From: Zerene cesonia
Taxonomy: Eukaryota > Arthropoda > Insecta > Lepidoptera > Pieridae
Length of the DNA stretch: 64,000 nt
NCBI RefSeq assembly: GCF_012273895.1
Contig: NC_052102.1
Coordinates: 5,416,917 to 5,480,916 of the forward strand
Direction of reading: 5' to 3'
Shown: positions 49,083 through 62,500 of the stretch, one piece after another
Numbering within the stretch: position 1 is the first letter of the stretch
Layout of the letters: every line of letters begins with the position of its first letter
Position numbers and translations under genes: made by a program
Notes under the pieces: generated by a model
Told to the model about the DNA's origin: nothing
Seen by the model: only the letters and a program-made list of their open reading frames with translations
The model's database searches: none

Positions 49083-51004
49083 CTATTTAAATTATTTCGT
49101 ATTAAAAACGCCTTTGACAACCTGAGACGCTCTGTTAACGTGGATTTGAAAAGGTCATTTCTACATTCCACGATGAAATCAGTTACATCTTAACGCAAGT
49201 AAGATTTTACATACATCTCTTATTGCATTCATAGTTGATAGAGTATATAAGAATCTCTACTGAAAAACGATATTAAGAAGAGATGAGAGGCGGCACCATA
49301 GTTAAAGATATTAAATAGCAGTCAACTGATGCATATTAGCTGTATATTGTATACAGCTAATATGCATATTGCAGCTAATATAGCAGCAGCTACCATCAGG
49401 ATTGTATTGCTCCTGTCTTTATTATGTAACTAGCTACAAACCATGACTATGCCTTCCTGAACTTTATGATAATGATGTTTATTTTTCAATCACGACAAAA
49501 TAGATGAAAGATGTCAATAAAATTTTATTTAAATACTTAGCTTGCATGCTGTAGGGTAATTACCATCCTAACCTACTTAGACTGAGTGTTCTTAAATTAG
49601 ATTATGATTGTACATACATCTACATAGGTTAAAAACTTTTTATCCCGAATCTGAAGTAGGTACAAAATGTGCGTGATACGAATTTTATAAAAATCCCATA
49701 AGCCGTTTTTGTGTCAGAGCAAAAAGCATGCATCCATCCATACTTACACTTCACATTATAAATTATAATATAAGTAGGGTTGTACATGTTTGCTTAGAGT
49801 TCTACATCGGATGTTACTAATTCGAATTTTTAAGTCTCAGCTTCTCTCATAAGCTAGCAATTCTACAGAAAACATTACTGAGCATTACTGATAGCAAGTT
49901 AAATTTTCTACAACTTTATTTCATATACTTTTAATCGTAAAAATAAAATGAAAGTGGTTATAAAGTTAAATAACCGAAATCTTTATAAAATGAAACAACT
50001 ATTTTAGAAGAATAAATTTTCATTTTTTTAAATTTTTTAAATTTTATTTATTTATTTACGGTCAGTTTTATAAAGCTATGAAACAGATCGGATTCTTCAT
50101 TTAATGTGTACAATGTTAATGTAACACACTAAAAAAATTTCGTCCTCTGAGAAACGCATGCACGTAACATTTTAAATGGACTAATTTTAAATTTGCTTCA
50201 GGTGTTCCAGTTACAAAATTTTATTGATTTTTTTTCTACGAACGAACACATTTTATTTGTTTTCTGATTATAGATAATAGATGTATATCGATTCATAATA
50301 ATGTTAAAATTACCTATACCTATCATATTAGTTTATTTATCCAAATATAGATTAACAAATTATAAGACCTGTTAAAAATGAAATGAAATACAAACTGTTA
50401 AAACTTGAAATTCTCCCACTAATTCAGTAAATTGTTTTTCAAAAATTTCAAATTCTGTAGAATTCACTCCCATCTCATATATTAATTATTCACTTTCTAT
50501 TCAATAATTAGTATGCAAAAATTCACTATTAAGCAATTAATTTTTTAAAGTATGAGTATGATAATAATTTACCGGCTATCTAACTGTTGCATTCACAACT
50601 CACAAATTGTAGGCGCGAAATATTTTCGTGACCATAGATAAAAATAAAAAAGAACAAAAAAAATAGTCAAAGGCAAATTTGTATTCAGCCAAATTGCATA
50701 ACCTTCATTTCATGGTTTTTATTTTAATTACTCTATTATAATGAAATCTAATTGTTAATACGCTTATACACTTATATATTATATTTGCCAGCCAATACAA
50801 AAATAACATCGAATATTTATTAAGTTATAAAATGTTCAATCAATCTCTCTTGCAAAAATATCTCCACCTCGTGCTTCTAACGAGATCAATTCAGGTTTTG
50901 TACATAATTGAAATCTGTCAATTATTACGCCCTCTCGATAAGAACAAGCAATGAGGGGAATATTAAAAAAGGGAGATTGTTATTTTTTCCCTAGTCTTGA
51001 GCAG
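49083..51004. other. Intergenic / 5' region of the coiled-coil gene
   Basis: AT-rich. A non-LTR-type tail lies at about 49655-49790 ('catgcatccatccatactta' then 'aattataatataagtaggg'). A short palindrome occurs near 49335-49375 where 'agctgtatattgtatacagct' repeats. A possible small coding exon of the coiled-coil gene is at 50405-50475 (see findings). Confidence 0.5.
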
Positions 51005-51012
51005 TATAAAAA
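51005..51012 (+). promoter_or_regulatory. TATA box of the sulfakinin gene
   Basis: TATAAAAA, with a likely start site about 30 bases downstream (51035-51045). The short 5' UTR exon ends at 51069 at a good donor (gtgagt), and the next exon opens at 51620, 12 bases before the ATG. A strong TATA box fits a cell-type-specific neuropeptide gene. Confidence 0.75.
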
Positions 51013-51631
51013 GAGCGAGAAAATTTCTAACGTCGCATTTTCACCGCAGACGCATCTTCGGCAAGAGGGGTGAGTTTATTACAAGTCCCCTTTTTTTAAT
51101 TGAAACAAAATATTTGCTAATATATAATTATATACGTTATATACGTTATGAAATAAACATAACTTCATGACAAGTATATTTTTTTAGTTTGGTAATAGTT
51201 ATCACCCGACAATTTTAGTAATAATACATATTAATTTAATTCGATGGTAATCCTAATATTTTCTGATTTGATATTTTCTTTGTTTAAGTTCAAACATAAA
51301 GATGTCATAGTATTTATATAAAATTAATATATAATATAGCAGGGGATATTGTACAAATCAGACTATCGATGAAATACGTTGAAATTTAATGTACCTACCT
51401 TATAATTATCATAAACACATTACGCCAAAAAATCTAAGAAATAATACATATGGAATTTTATTGGATGTAAAAAATATATATTTGCATATCATAATTGTAA
51501 TAAATATATAAGAAACAGTTTTAGTAAACCGCGAGTAATTATTATTAAAAATATTTCTTAACAATAAAGCTTATAAAAATGGTACAACAATCTAAAAAAC
51601 ACAATTTCTCAACTTTCAGATAATAACAAAA

Positions 51632-51844
51632 ATGCGTTTGTTAACGATAGTAGCATTGGTTTTGAGCGTAGCGGTGGTAATTTCCATGCGATGCTGTGCT
51701 GGAGCCAGCGTCAGAGGTCTTCAAATTCGCGAAGATGAAGAGGAGCTCAGACCACGCCGAGCATATCGCAACTACGGATCTAGGAACCAATATGACGCCT
51801 TCGACGACTACGGACACCTCAGATTTGGTCGTTCCGAAGACTGA
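51632..51844 (+). CDS. Sk: Sulfakinin neuropeptide precursor
   Basis: A single coding exon of 70 aa, preceded by a 5' UTR exon (about 51040-51069) and an acceptor at 51618-51619. Residues 1-24 form a signal peptide. The C terminus reads NQYDAFDDYGHLRFGRSED: DDYGH(L)RFG followed by Arg is the insect sulfakinin signature, with Gly as amide donor and Tyr as the usual sulfation site next to two Asp. Cleavage after Arg-Arg (PRR) or at the single Arg before NQY would release the amidated peptide. The position that is Met in the best-known sulfakinins (DYGHMRF) is Leu here. Only one clear peptide is present, whereas many insects have two. Sulfakinins are cholecystokinin/gastrin-like signals that promote satiety; their receptors are GPCRs of the CCK type. 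Confidence 0.93.
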   Translation: MRLLTIVALVLSVAVVISMRCCAGASVRGLQIREDEEELRPRRAYRNYGSRNQYDAFDDYGHLRFGRSED

Positions 51845-51968
51845 CAGACACGTCACAAATCACATCGCTATTGTCTTATACATAAAGGACTTCGATTAAA
51901 TTAATTTAAATGTCTAGTATTTAAAATTTAAATATCTATGGCTGGTACGATATTTAATATCCTTGTAT

Positions 51969-52023
51969 AATAAATTAGAAATATTTCGTATCCTGATATT
52001 ATGGATGTTAGGTCTTCAATAAA
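51969..52023 (+). terminator. Poly(A) signals, sulfakinin
   Basis: AATAAA at 51969-51974 and again at 52018-52023, 125 and 174 bases past the stop. Confidence 0.65.
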
Positions 52024-52427
52024 TATTTAAATTGATGTTTTGTTTTATTATATAAGATATTGCCCGTGTATACCTCACACCTCTTTTATTTTACTTTAAT
52101 CTAATAAGTAAGATGACAGCAAATTATTTTTATTATCGGCACACATAAACCCTCTCCTACTAATGCCGACCCGTGTTATCATTTTGGAAATTAAACTAAA
52201 AAACATACAATAAACAACAAAACATTTAAAAATATGTATTTAGAGAAGCTTCGCTTGACGAAATCGCTTGCAATTCGTATGCTTTTGCTAGTCATTAACT
52301 TGAATTAGTCTGATATTGCAATTTATTTAGCAATGAAACAATATATAAATTGATTAATTTTCGGATTGGACTATATGACATTATGTCAATATTCATATTT
52401 TTATATGATTTTATATGTTTTATATTC

Positions 52428-52620
52428 ATCATCATCATCATCATCATCATCAACCCATATATGTTCCCACTGCTGGGACACAGGCCTCCTATGAGGGTTC
52501 AGGCCATAATCCACCACGCTGGCCAAGTGCGGGTTGGCAGATGTCGCATGTCGTCGAACTTTTAATTCTTGGACATGCCGGTTTCCTCACGATGTTTTCC
52601 TTCACCGTTTAAGCTTTACC
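52428..52620 (+). repeat. (CAT)n-headed lepidopteran interspersed repeat
   Basis: About eight CAT/ATC units followed by 'cactgctgggacacaggcct', 'ccaccacgctggccaagtgc' and 'gttttccttcaccgttt'. This combination is a very common dispersed element in moth and butterfly genomes and is among the best taxonomic clues in the window. Confidence 0.8.
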
Positions 52621-53458
52621 GTTTAAGTTTAAGTTTTATATTCAGTATAATAAAATTAATATATTTTTACCCATTAGGTACTATTTTAAGGGACCGATTC
52701 AAAACGATCAAAGTTATTTTGATTCCAGCTGGTAAAAAATAAAAGAATACACTAAAGACAATAAATGAATTTATTATAACCAATAAATACATTTTACAAC
52801 AATAATTATTATAATTAGTGTTAAATTATACTTATAACTGGGTTTCGTTGTGTACTTATACACTGGTGTAAGATTATCTTCGACAACATCACTGTTTAGG
52901 GTAATTCTGGTGAAACTTTCATTATTGTGGCTCAAGACTATCTTACCTAAGGAACCTTTGCAAATGCGTTGTATTTATGGAGGCAGACAATAATTATTTC
53001 GTTGTACTATTGAGAAAAGCTTAAATAAAAATGCGAAACAAATACTAACCAATCACATTACAACATCCATGCATATATCGTATCGTAATTATAATTGATA
53101 TATACTATTTATGCTTACATAAGCTCTATTTTAATAATTTGGATGAAAGCTAACATGTATGAAATTAGGCACGTGTCATATCACTACCACTATGTTAAAC
53201 AATAATGAGACTAGTTAGTTTTTCTAACCTACAATTTATTAATACATAATATACCTTAATTGTAGATGATTCATTAACTACATTATAATAAACAGTAAAT
53301 TGTACTTGGTGAATATGAAGCGTATTCAAAATAAATCTTTGATAACATTTTATCAATAATCCACAAAAACCCAAGTTTTTAGTCATTAAATTACCGTTAA
53401 ATATTAATATAAATAAAAGTGGAATTTTTCATAAATTAATAGAATTTCTTTTACTTTC

Positions 53459-53464
53459 TTTATT
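53459..53464 (-). terminator. Poly(A) signal, tensin
   Basis: TTTATT on the plus strand (AATAAA on minus), 116 bases past the tensin stop codon. Confidence 0.55.
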
Positions 53465-53579
53465 CATGTTATGCATAATATACGTGTTTGACACTTCTCT
53501 CCAGTGAGTATTAGCCAGCGACAGCCAATAGACTAATAACTGAAAAAAGTTGCATTTATTTGATACCGCTCTTTTTTCT

Positions 53580-56500
53580 TTATATGATATCTCGCTTCTG
53601 CGTGTTACCGAGCAAAGCCTGAAAAAAATAAAAATTATTAAAAACTTTTTTGCAACGATGTTACGCATGAAAAGAAAATAGTGTATGTTTTCCTGTTTAG
53701 TACAACTTTAAATATTATTTATATATAAACTTGCTAGTTGTATATACCTATATGTCAGAAATAATAATGTCACAATAATTACCTTGTTCACGAAATTAAC
53801 GATAGCAGTAGCGGGTTGTTCAGGCTCTAGTTCGGCGAACACGTGGCATTGGTTATCCGCTCCAGACGTGGAGCGAGCCACGAAAGCGAAGATACGTCTA
53901 TGGACAACAAATTGTTTACTAGAAACTATATTTATTTTTATCATATTAAATGGGTAGCTTCTTAATATATTTCTGTAAATCATATTTTATTATTTACTAA
54001 AAATCAACGTTATTTGAAATTTATGGGATTTACATTTTAAAACAAGTAGAAAAATATACTCTGAAACACAGAGTTATTTTTGTAGCACTTACTTTTCAGC
54101 CTGTTTTCCGTTATCTACGTAGGTGTACCGCCTCTCGTCAGGGTCCAGGCCAGCGTAGGAAACAGCGTTGGATGGGTAGTGTCGCCTGAAGAACAGTTTT
54201 CGAGCTGAATCCGTTAATGTTATACCACCGCCGAAAACTTTGAAGTGGACTACGTGTGCTATACCCTGTAAAGAATGTAATATTTAAGTTAAATACATAC
54301 TCTTTATACTTTCCATTTGATTTCATTCTGGCTCCTGCCAGACATAAAGAAAAACATTGAACAGTGTCTAACTTTCAAGCAAAAAAACAGCCGTTATATG
54401 GAGACGTTGTTTTTTTGCATTGTAATAATAAGTAGATTTATTGTAATAACTGACTGTAGCCTACCACTGCACATACCTTTTTCTGTAAGATATTCTGTAC
54501 AGCACGCTTAACAGCGGCGGGTCCAGTAAGGGCTTCTGTATTCTCGGAGCCCAAAAGGAGCACGTTGCAGGCCGCGCCGGTCGCGAGTAAAGCACGAGCG
54601 GCCGCGTTCGCACTGCCACCCGTCCACGGGTCTCTGATAAGATAAGAGAAAATAATATAACTGATTAGAACATTGTGTAGACGGTTTCATCAGACTTGTA
54701 AGTATCAGACTTGTAATCTTTATCTAAGATTAATGGTTGTTTAAATCACTTAAACTTCAGTTTTCTAACTTTTATGATACAGAAATGGTTCACCATATTC
54801 TTTTAGTTCAAGATATACACAATGACGCAAATCGAGCAACGTTTTAACACAACTATTAACACAGTACGCTACGTATAATATAGTTATTCCTTTCATCTTC
54901 AATTTCATTCATCAAATCTCCGTTTCTTTTCTTAAAGTTTACATAGGGATGTATTATATAATCTCACCTATCGGGCAGTTTAAGCGGCACAGGCAGAGCG
55001 AGTGGTGTAACCGTGTGCTGGTATACGAGCGCAGAGAGCGAGCCGAACACGGGCTCGTCGGGGCAGCCGCGCAGGCGCACGCCGCGCGCGGTCGGCTCCA
55101 CGAGGAAGTGCCGCACGCCGCCCGCGCCGCCCGCGCGCACCGCCAGCCCAAATGCGCCCGGGAACGAGTTCGAGTCGCGCACTATGAACGCACCCTCTTC
55201 TAGCTGAAGAAGCGCGGCAACGGCTGTTGGAAAATAGTCACAATATTATGTACCTAACGCTTTCTAGATAAATTATGCTTAATGGATTGGAGATTTCCCG
55301 CGTCTATTCCTATACATACTAATATTAATACTAAACAACGGATTTCGATGGTTATTTTAGATATAAAGAATGGTTCAAGAGGAAGGTTTATGTGTCTAAT
55401 AACATCTATTAATCTACTCCTATATAAACGCGTGCGCAGCCGCGGGCAAAAACTAGTAGTATATTATAAATGAACGTTGTGAATTCTCTCACCGTCATCT
55501 CGTGATATGTTAGGCTTGTACCAGTAGTGGCTGGTGTCCTTGGCGAAGCGCACGCGGTCGGGCGCCACGTGCTGCAGCTCGGAGCCACTAAGGCTGGAGC
55601 GGCGCGAACCGTTGCTACCGTTGAACGTCCGGTATTCAGACTCCGGGCTGCCTTCACGATCTTTCCTATAATAAAAGAATAAGAAAACATGATAAAGCTG
55701 GAATTAGTTAAATACAAACAGTGTTTGTATCTATTCAAAGATATTTTACATCATTAATTGCATATATAATCCTGCCTCAATTTCCATTTTATTTAGTGAT
55801 GTACGTTAGTTTTTAATAAGTGGTTGATAGTAAGTTAATATCAATATGGTTCTTATTTATATTCATACTCGATATTTTAACAGTATACAGTACGTACCTT
55901 GCAGATGGTGGGGAGCGCGGAGGTCTCGCGGAGAGCGAGGGAGTGGGGGTGGGGGGATACGGTGTGCGCGGGTGCGTCGGAAACGCGGGCGTGCCGGCGC
56001 GGGACTCTGCGCGAGATTCTGCGCGGGATTCAGTGCGCGACCAGCTTTCTGTCCGCTCACGGCTCTGAGGAGTAATGTAACTTTTATAAGACAATTCAGA
56101 GAGATTCAGCCAAGCACATTCGTAAATTAACTAGCCCAACTTAACTGAAATTCAATTCATCATCGCGATTATTCAATATAAACTCTTGGAGAAACATGTT
56201 TTATTCACTATTTCCCTTCATAATTCGTATAGTATATTGCAACAAACTATAATATAAAGGTTAAAAAACCAACCAATCATTATATTGGCGCAATTACCTG
56301 ACTAACGATCGCATCTTAACAAAAAAAAAATGGCTTTTTATAAAAACTTACGATGGAATCATTATGAACGGGGTCTGCGAGAGACAAGAGACCGGGCGCG
56401 GTGGTGCTTGTCGGTGTACTGCTCGTACTCCACTCGCGCATTGTCATCTTCTCATACATGAACTTTCTAGATGAGGTCCTGAATATATAATAAATTAATT

Positions 56501-59500
56501 ACATTAGAATACAACATAAAGTAACATAAGTATACAACATAAAGTATTTTCTGTTTTGTAAACTCGAGCTTAAACATTTTCTTTACTTTTATAAACTAAG
56601 AAATTGCTTGAACGCGCCAAACATATTATTATTTGCCTATCTGTTAGTTAAAATTTGTATTACCTGTCTGGTGCTTGAGGGCTGATGCTGTCAGTTCGGT
56701 GAATCGTGCGCGTGTTCACGTGCAAGGGGACGCTGAAGTCGTCGTCGTCATCTGCAAACGCCGTGGTGTCGCTCGTGTATCCGTCCACACTGAAACATAA
56801 ATAAACAAACCTCTTAGAAACTCTTCAAATTAACAAGGATTATAATGGGACATGTTTTAATTTGATTTATTTTGACATACAAATTTAAAATTGCTTTGAC
56901 TGGATTTGGATTCCATTGCAAGTGAAAGCCTTAATCGGTGTACGTATATTTCGGTTACGCACAAAAACAAAACAGCAAAAAGGTTTTTACAATATCCATT
57001 GATTATAATAATTATTTATCTATATATATGTAACATAAATATTAGGTACTAGCGCAAAGCAAAATAAAGTAAATAAATTACCGGTGACTAGCGGATCGTC
57101 GCACATGTCTTGACGGAGCGTCCCACTCTAAAGGCAGACGAGCGACTCTTTCTCTTGCCTCCTTCCTCTCCCTTAACTTCTGCTGTTGCCTTTGAAGCCA
57201 TGTGAGACCTGAATTAAATTCAACTCCACTCTCTGATCTTCTGGGTTCGCGACTCCGCGAGCTCTCATGCCAGCCCAATGTGCTTGTCGATCGCCATGAA
57301 TCATTTTCTTGTATCTTCCGCGCACTGCTTGGTGGGCGATCTATTCTTTCCGCATCACCGTTCATCCATCTGATAATAAAATAAGACGAATCATTTAGTT
57401 TACTGAATTTATATTTTTGAGTAATAAAAACATTTAACATTTATGGGAACTTTTCACCATATCCTTATCTGAAAGGATAGCCTCATGCATTCCTACTCTG
57501 TATACTGTATAGCATTATACGACCTATTTAATAACGATTATATTTTATCTACTAAGGTATAGTTAAAGCATATGTTATAAATTAATGTTTTAAAACAATA
57601 TTTTAAAAATAAAAAGTTATATATGCTTTTATTGTTGAAGACCATAGGACACAGATGTTTAGTTTACGCTTAAGTTTACGTTTGAAAATGTGTTTAGGCG
57701 TGGGTACCTACAACATCAGTCGGTTGCGGTGCGACAGTCAACCGTTTATGGCGACGATTATCTCGAAATAGCAACTTGTTTGGGTCACAGTAACGACGCA
57801 ATCACACGCCATCAAACAGAGTCCAAATTGTTAGTAAAAACAAGTTATGACCGTCATAGTTTGTTAGCAATAGCTTTTATTGTACAGACCCTAACGAAAT
57901 CATATAAAATTAAAAGCTTTGGCGGAAATTGAATTGGATTATTTTATTTTATGCACTTTTTAAGATAGACGAACTTTTTTTCAAAAAGTGAAGTTCGCTA
58001 ACGTAATGAATATAAAACAAAGAGACAAACTTTTGTGGTTCCTTTAAAAATGTAGTTAAGTTGACACAATAAAGGTGATAATGTAAATATTGTTGCAAGT
58101 CCATAACAAGTAAAACGTAAACAAAATAAGTACCAAGAATAGTGACATCAACGTCAGGAATATGGCGTTATCTATAAAAGCTCTTATGTAGCGAACATCG
58201 CTAATAGTAAGTGTATCAAATACACACTGATACCTGTATGCATATACGGACCACATGAGCAGGTAATGTAGCAGAACGCCTGACCTAATAAATCTAACCC
58301 ACTCCTAATAGTCATAGATAGGTAGCTACGTTTACGTTTTGCTAACACTCATAATTTTAAGTTTTGTTGGGTGTCGCACGGAAAGATATTTCTTCGCAAA
58401 AAAGAAAACGGGCCNNNNNNNNNNNNNNNNNNNNNNNNNNNNNNNNNNNNNNNNNNNNNNNNNNNNNNNNNNNNNNNNNNNNNNNNNNNNNNNNNNNNNN
58501 NNNNNNNNNNNNNNNNNNNNNNNNNNNNNNNNNNNNNNNNNNNNNNNNNNNNNNNNNNNNNNNNNNNNNNNNNNNNNNNNNNNNNNNNNNNNNNNNNNNN
58601 NNNNNNNNNNNNNNNNNNNNNNNNNNNNNNNNNNNNNNNNNNNNNNNNNNNNNNNNNNNNNNNNNNNNNNNNNNNNNNNNNNNNNNNNNNNNNNNNNNNN
58701 NNNNNNNNNNNNNNNNNNNNNNNNNNNNNNNNNNNNNNNNNNNNNNNNNNNNNNNNNNNNNNNNNNNNNNNNNNNNNNNNNNNNNNNNNNNNNNNNNNNN
58801 NNNNNNNNNNNNNNNNNNNNNNNNNNNNNNNNNNNNNNNNNNNNNNNNNNNNNNNNNNNNNNNNNNNNNNNNNNNNNNNNNNNNNNNNNNNNNNNNNNNN
58901 NNNNNNNNNNNNNNNNNNNNNNNNNNNNNNNNNNNNNNNNNNNNNNNNNNNNNNNNNNNNNNNNNNNNNNNNNNNNNNNNNNNNNNNNNNNNNNNNNNNN
59001 NNNNNNNNNNNNNNNNNNNNNNNNNNNNNNNNNNNNNNNNNNNNNNNNNNNNNNNNNNNNNNNNNNNNNNNNNNNNNNNNNNNNNNNNNNNNNNNNNNNN
59101 NNNNNNNNNNNNNNNNNNNNNNNNNNNNNNNNNNNNNNNNNNNNNNNNNNNNNNNNNNNNNNNNNNNNNNNNNNNNNNNNNNNNNNNNNNNNNNNNNNNN
59201 NNNNNNNNNNNNNNNNNNNNNNNNNNNNNNNNNNNNNNNNNNNNNNNNNNNNNNNNNNNNNNNNNNNNNNNNNNNNNNNNNNNNNNNNNNNNNNNNNNNN
59301 NNNNNNNNNNNNNNNNNNNNNNNNNNNNNNNNNNNNNNNNNNNNNNNNNNNNNNNNNNNNNNNNNNNNNNNNNNNNNNNNNNNNNNNNNNNNNNNNNNNN
59401 NNNNNNNNNNNNNNAACGAATAGATTAGTCTAAAATTAGGTAGATAGATAAATTAGGTGGTAAATTAGGTAGGTTGTCCTGAAGTTTCCTTTTATTTGTT

Positions 59501-62500
59501 TTTTGCTCAATTAAATTCGGACGGATAAGCTATTTAATTAAACTGATAAAAAACAAATAATACACTATGAATTGGCAAATACCTCGGCTTTCTGTGAGTC
59601 CTAAAAGGCAAATACAGATTATATACTACTCTATGTTCAAAAGTATAATGTTGTTTTTATTTTTAAAATATTTTCAAATGTAGTAAACTATAGAATATCT
59701 TATTGATTATCTTTAGTGATATCAATTTGTACATAGTTATGATAAGTTAACATTTTATAGTTAAAGCAATGATAGGCCACGAATAATATGGATAAATAAC
59801 AAAACAAAATCAAATTGTTTCGTAATAGACATCCGATAAGATAATAAAACGGATAAAATAATAACATGTGATATTATTGGATGGTTTAGTAGACCGTTAT
59901 TTTCTTTGCTAATCAACAACAATTCTAAATGTTTGTTGTTGGTTGAAGATCAGAATTGCACGAATAGTCGATCTATATTTTTTTATATTATATCGCATTC
60001 ATTGTCTGATTTCTTTTGATAGAAAATATGTTATCGTTATCTACTCTTATCAGCAGCCAGAACTTGATCGAAATTGCTATCCATAACAGCAACTAATTTT
60101 ATAAACGCAAGATAATTTTCAACTACGTACATCAAGCATTATGACTTAATTGTGATTATTAAAATGTATTCTCCACTTTTTTAAAACACATTTTTAATTT
60201 CATTACATGCAGAAACTTTCGTTAATATATATATGAATATTATGTTATTAGTTCAAATAATATCTTGTGATAAGCCGGTGCCAATGACATTTTAAGTTAA
60301 TTGCATCATCACTAATTAGAGAACAGAATCGTATTATAAGTAACACAAGCTTAAGATAAACTTATTAAATAAACTATCAAGAGATATTACGGAAAGTTAC
60401 ATTTATGATTTGTATCTATGTACATAGACATTACATATGAGACAGGAATTGTAGTTCTAATTTGTTTTTAAATCGAATATTTATATCTATAGTGGCGCTT
60501 ACTTCTTATCTAAAAGCTTTTCTTCTTTATTTTATATTTAATTTTGTCGCAGTTGAATTAAGGAGAAGCATTAACACAATTATCAAATAGATATTCAGCC
60601 ATAAAATTATCACTGATGTATTATGAACAAAAGCAACACGACTTAGTGAAATTTTTATTGTTTTCTCCTTAAGAGTGGTCTATTCATTTGTTTTTCGTGT
60701 TATTTTGCGAGTGTGAGCTTATTTCGCAGTTACTTTAATATGACGAAAATTTTGTCCTAACAATGTGTTTTAGTTTATTCAAGGTTTTCTGCTAAAGGCC
60801 CTGTTTGTATAAAGAAATATGTACACATTTCAAGAGCGACAAAATAGTTTCATTGGTATATAAACGCTTGTTATTGAATCAACACCCACAAGACAAGTGC
60901 TTCCCACACAGTAAATTATCGAGGAAATCAACTAATAGTTCGCAAAAAAGGAAAAACAATATTATATACCTTTTCAATAGTAAAAAAAAACAAAGTTTTT
61001 ACGTTCTCATCGTAACTGAAATTGAATGGCTACAAATACAATTAATAAGACATAAAGAACTTGGACTCGTGGTGTAATAGCTGAGATTGCTCATGGGATA
61101 TTTTATTACCCTTCTTCATTGACAACAAAGTGGGTCGAGCGGAACGCGACTTAATAAATGAACCAATCGCTCACAGTGCTAGTGAAGTGTTCATTAATTG
61201 TAAATAACTGATGTTCCAGTGTGAAATATAAATGTTCCCACGAGAAATCTATGTCCAGCGAAGACATAAATGTATTGATATCCACATGAACGATTTATGC
61301 CAAAACGAAGAGTTTATAAAAGTAGTATTTTCTTCGCGTTATGGATTTAATGAAGGTTAAATTTTTGCTAAAAATACATTGTAAATAATGGGGTCTTAAA
61401 TGTAAACAGAGCACATGGGTTGTGGGCGCAGGCGCGCGGCCTCCACGCCTACAACGGGAACACATGTTTATAAGGCAGATCAAATGCGCGTTCTTTTAAT
61501 TATACAGCACTAATTTACTATTCAGCGCAAACGTCGAAACAAAGGTTATTATAATATATTGTGGACGTTATGATGTCATCTCTAAGTTATTTCAAAAACT
61601 AATCGAGTTTAACTGTATATTAAAATCATAAAAATGATGTGTTTTAGAACATATATACCTACCCGAGTAGTCATTTAATTAAAATCGGTTGACATGTTAA
61701 GGAGTACACTGCGGACAAATTGCGGAATAGTTACATATGTGATATTTATTACTTTTATTGGTTTAACCTTAAAGAAATGTCAAATGAAATATCTCAAAAT
61801 TATAAATTACGATTATAAGGTAAATAACTTTAAATTAATTTGTATGAAAAATGTACCTAGCTACTTTCCGTTTATTTAATCAGTTCAATTGTAAGATTGA
61901 ATATTTAGGCTAATATACATTGTATGAACTAAGAAAACAAAAGATGAGATAATAATGTGAGGCATCAAACTGTGTATAAAATGAATGAATAAATTAGTTT
62001 TAATTTAACATTACCAACCTTCCATTCGTCAATGGCGTAGCAGATTGAGGAGCTGGTGCTGTAGTGGTCGTGGTGGTGACATCCTCATAAGTCAATTTTC
62101 GAAGCGTCCGTGGTGAAAGAGGAGTTCGAGGTGAAGGGTCGGGAGTTATAGTCCGTTCATCATCATCATCTTCTATGGCTTGGTATCCCCGATCGTTGCC
62201 TAAGGCTCGGCGCACCAGCTCAGGGCTGGCGAGGCGGTTGGACGCGCGAAGCATGCCTGGGCGGAGGCCAGGTGCTCCGTAAGTGAAGGGCGCGGAATCG
62301 GTACGCGCGTGGTACGGTATGTCGGGTGCACGGTCGACGGTCGACTGCGGCGTGGCCGGCGGCGGGTCAGGTAGCGCGCTCACGGTACGCAACATGTCCC
62401 CCAAAAGCGCGTCCAGCTCATCCGGTGGGCTGGGGGCGGCCCGCCGGCCCGCCGATGAGATGCCGGAGTCCATCGAGGCACTGAGCGGCGAGGAAGGGCC

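Larger units (their letters stand above)
51845..53458. other. Intergenic, sulfakinin to tensin (convergent)
   Basis: It contains the sulfakinin 3' UTR, the repeat at 52428-52620 and further AT-rich DNA to the tensin poly(A) signal. No gene is seen; a His-rich reading frame here is the microsatellite. Confidence 0.6.

Noticed and set aside
52415..52612. Histidine-run reading frame
   Set aside because: Translation of the CAT microsatellite at the head of an interspersed repeat.
58339..59433. Three overlapping plus-strand frames of about 350 codons
   Set aside because: They run through the 1000-N gap and have no real coding sequence.
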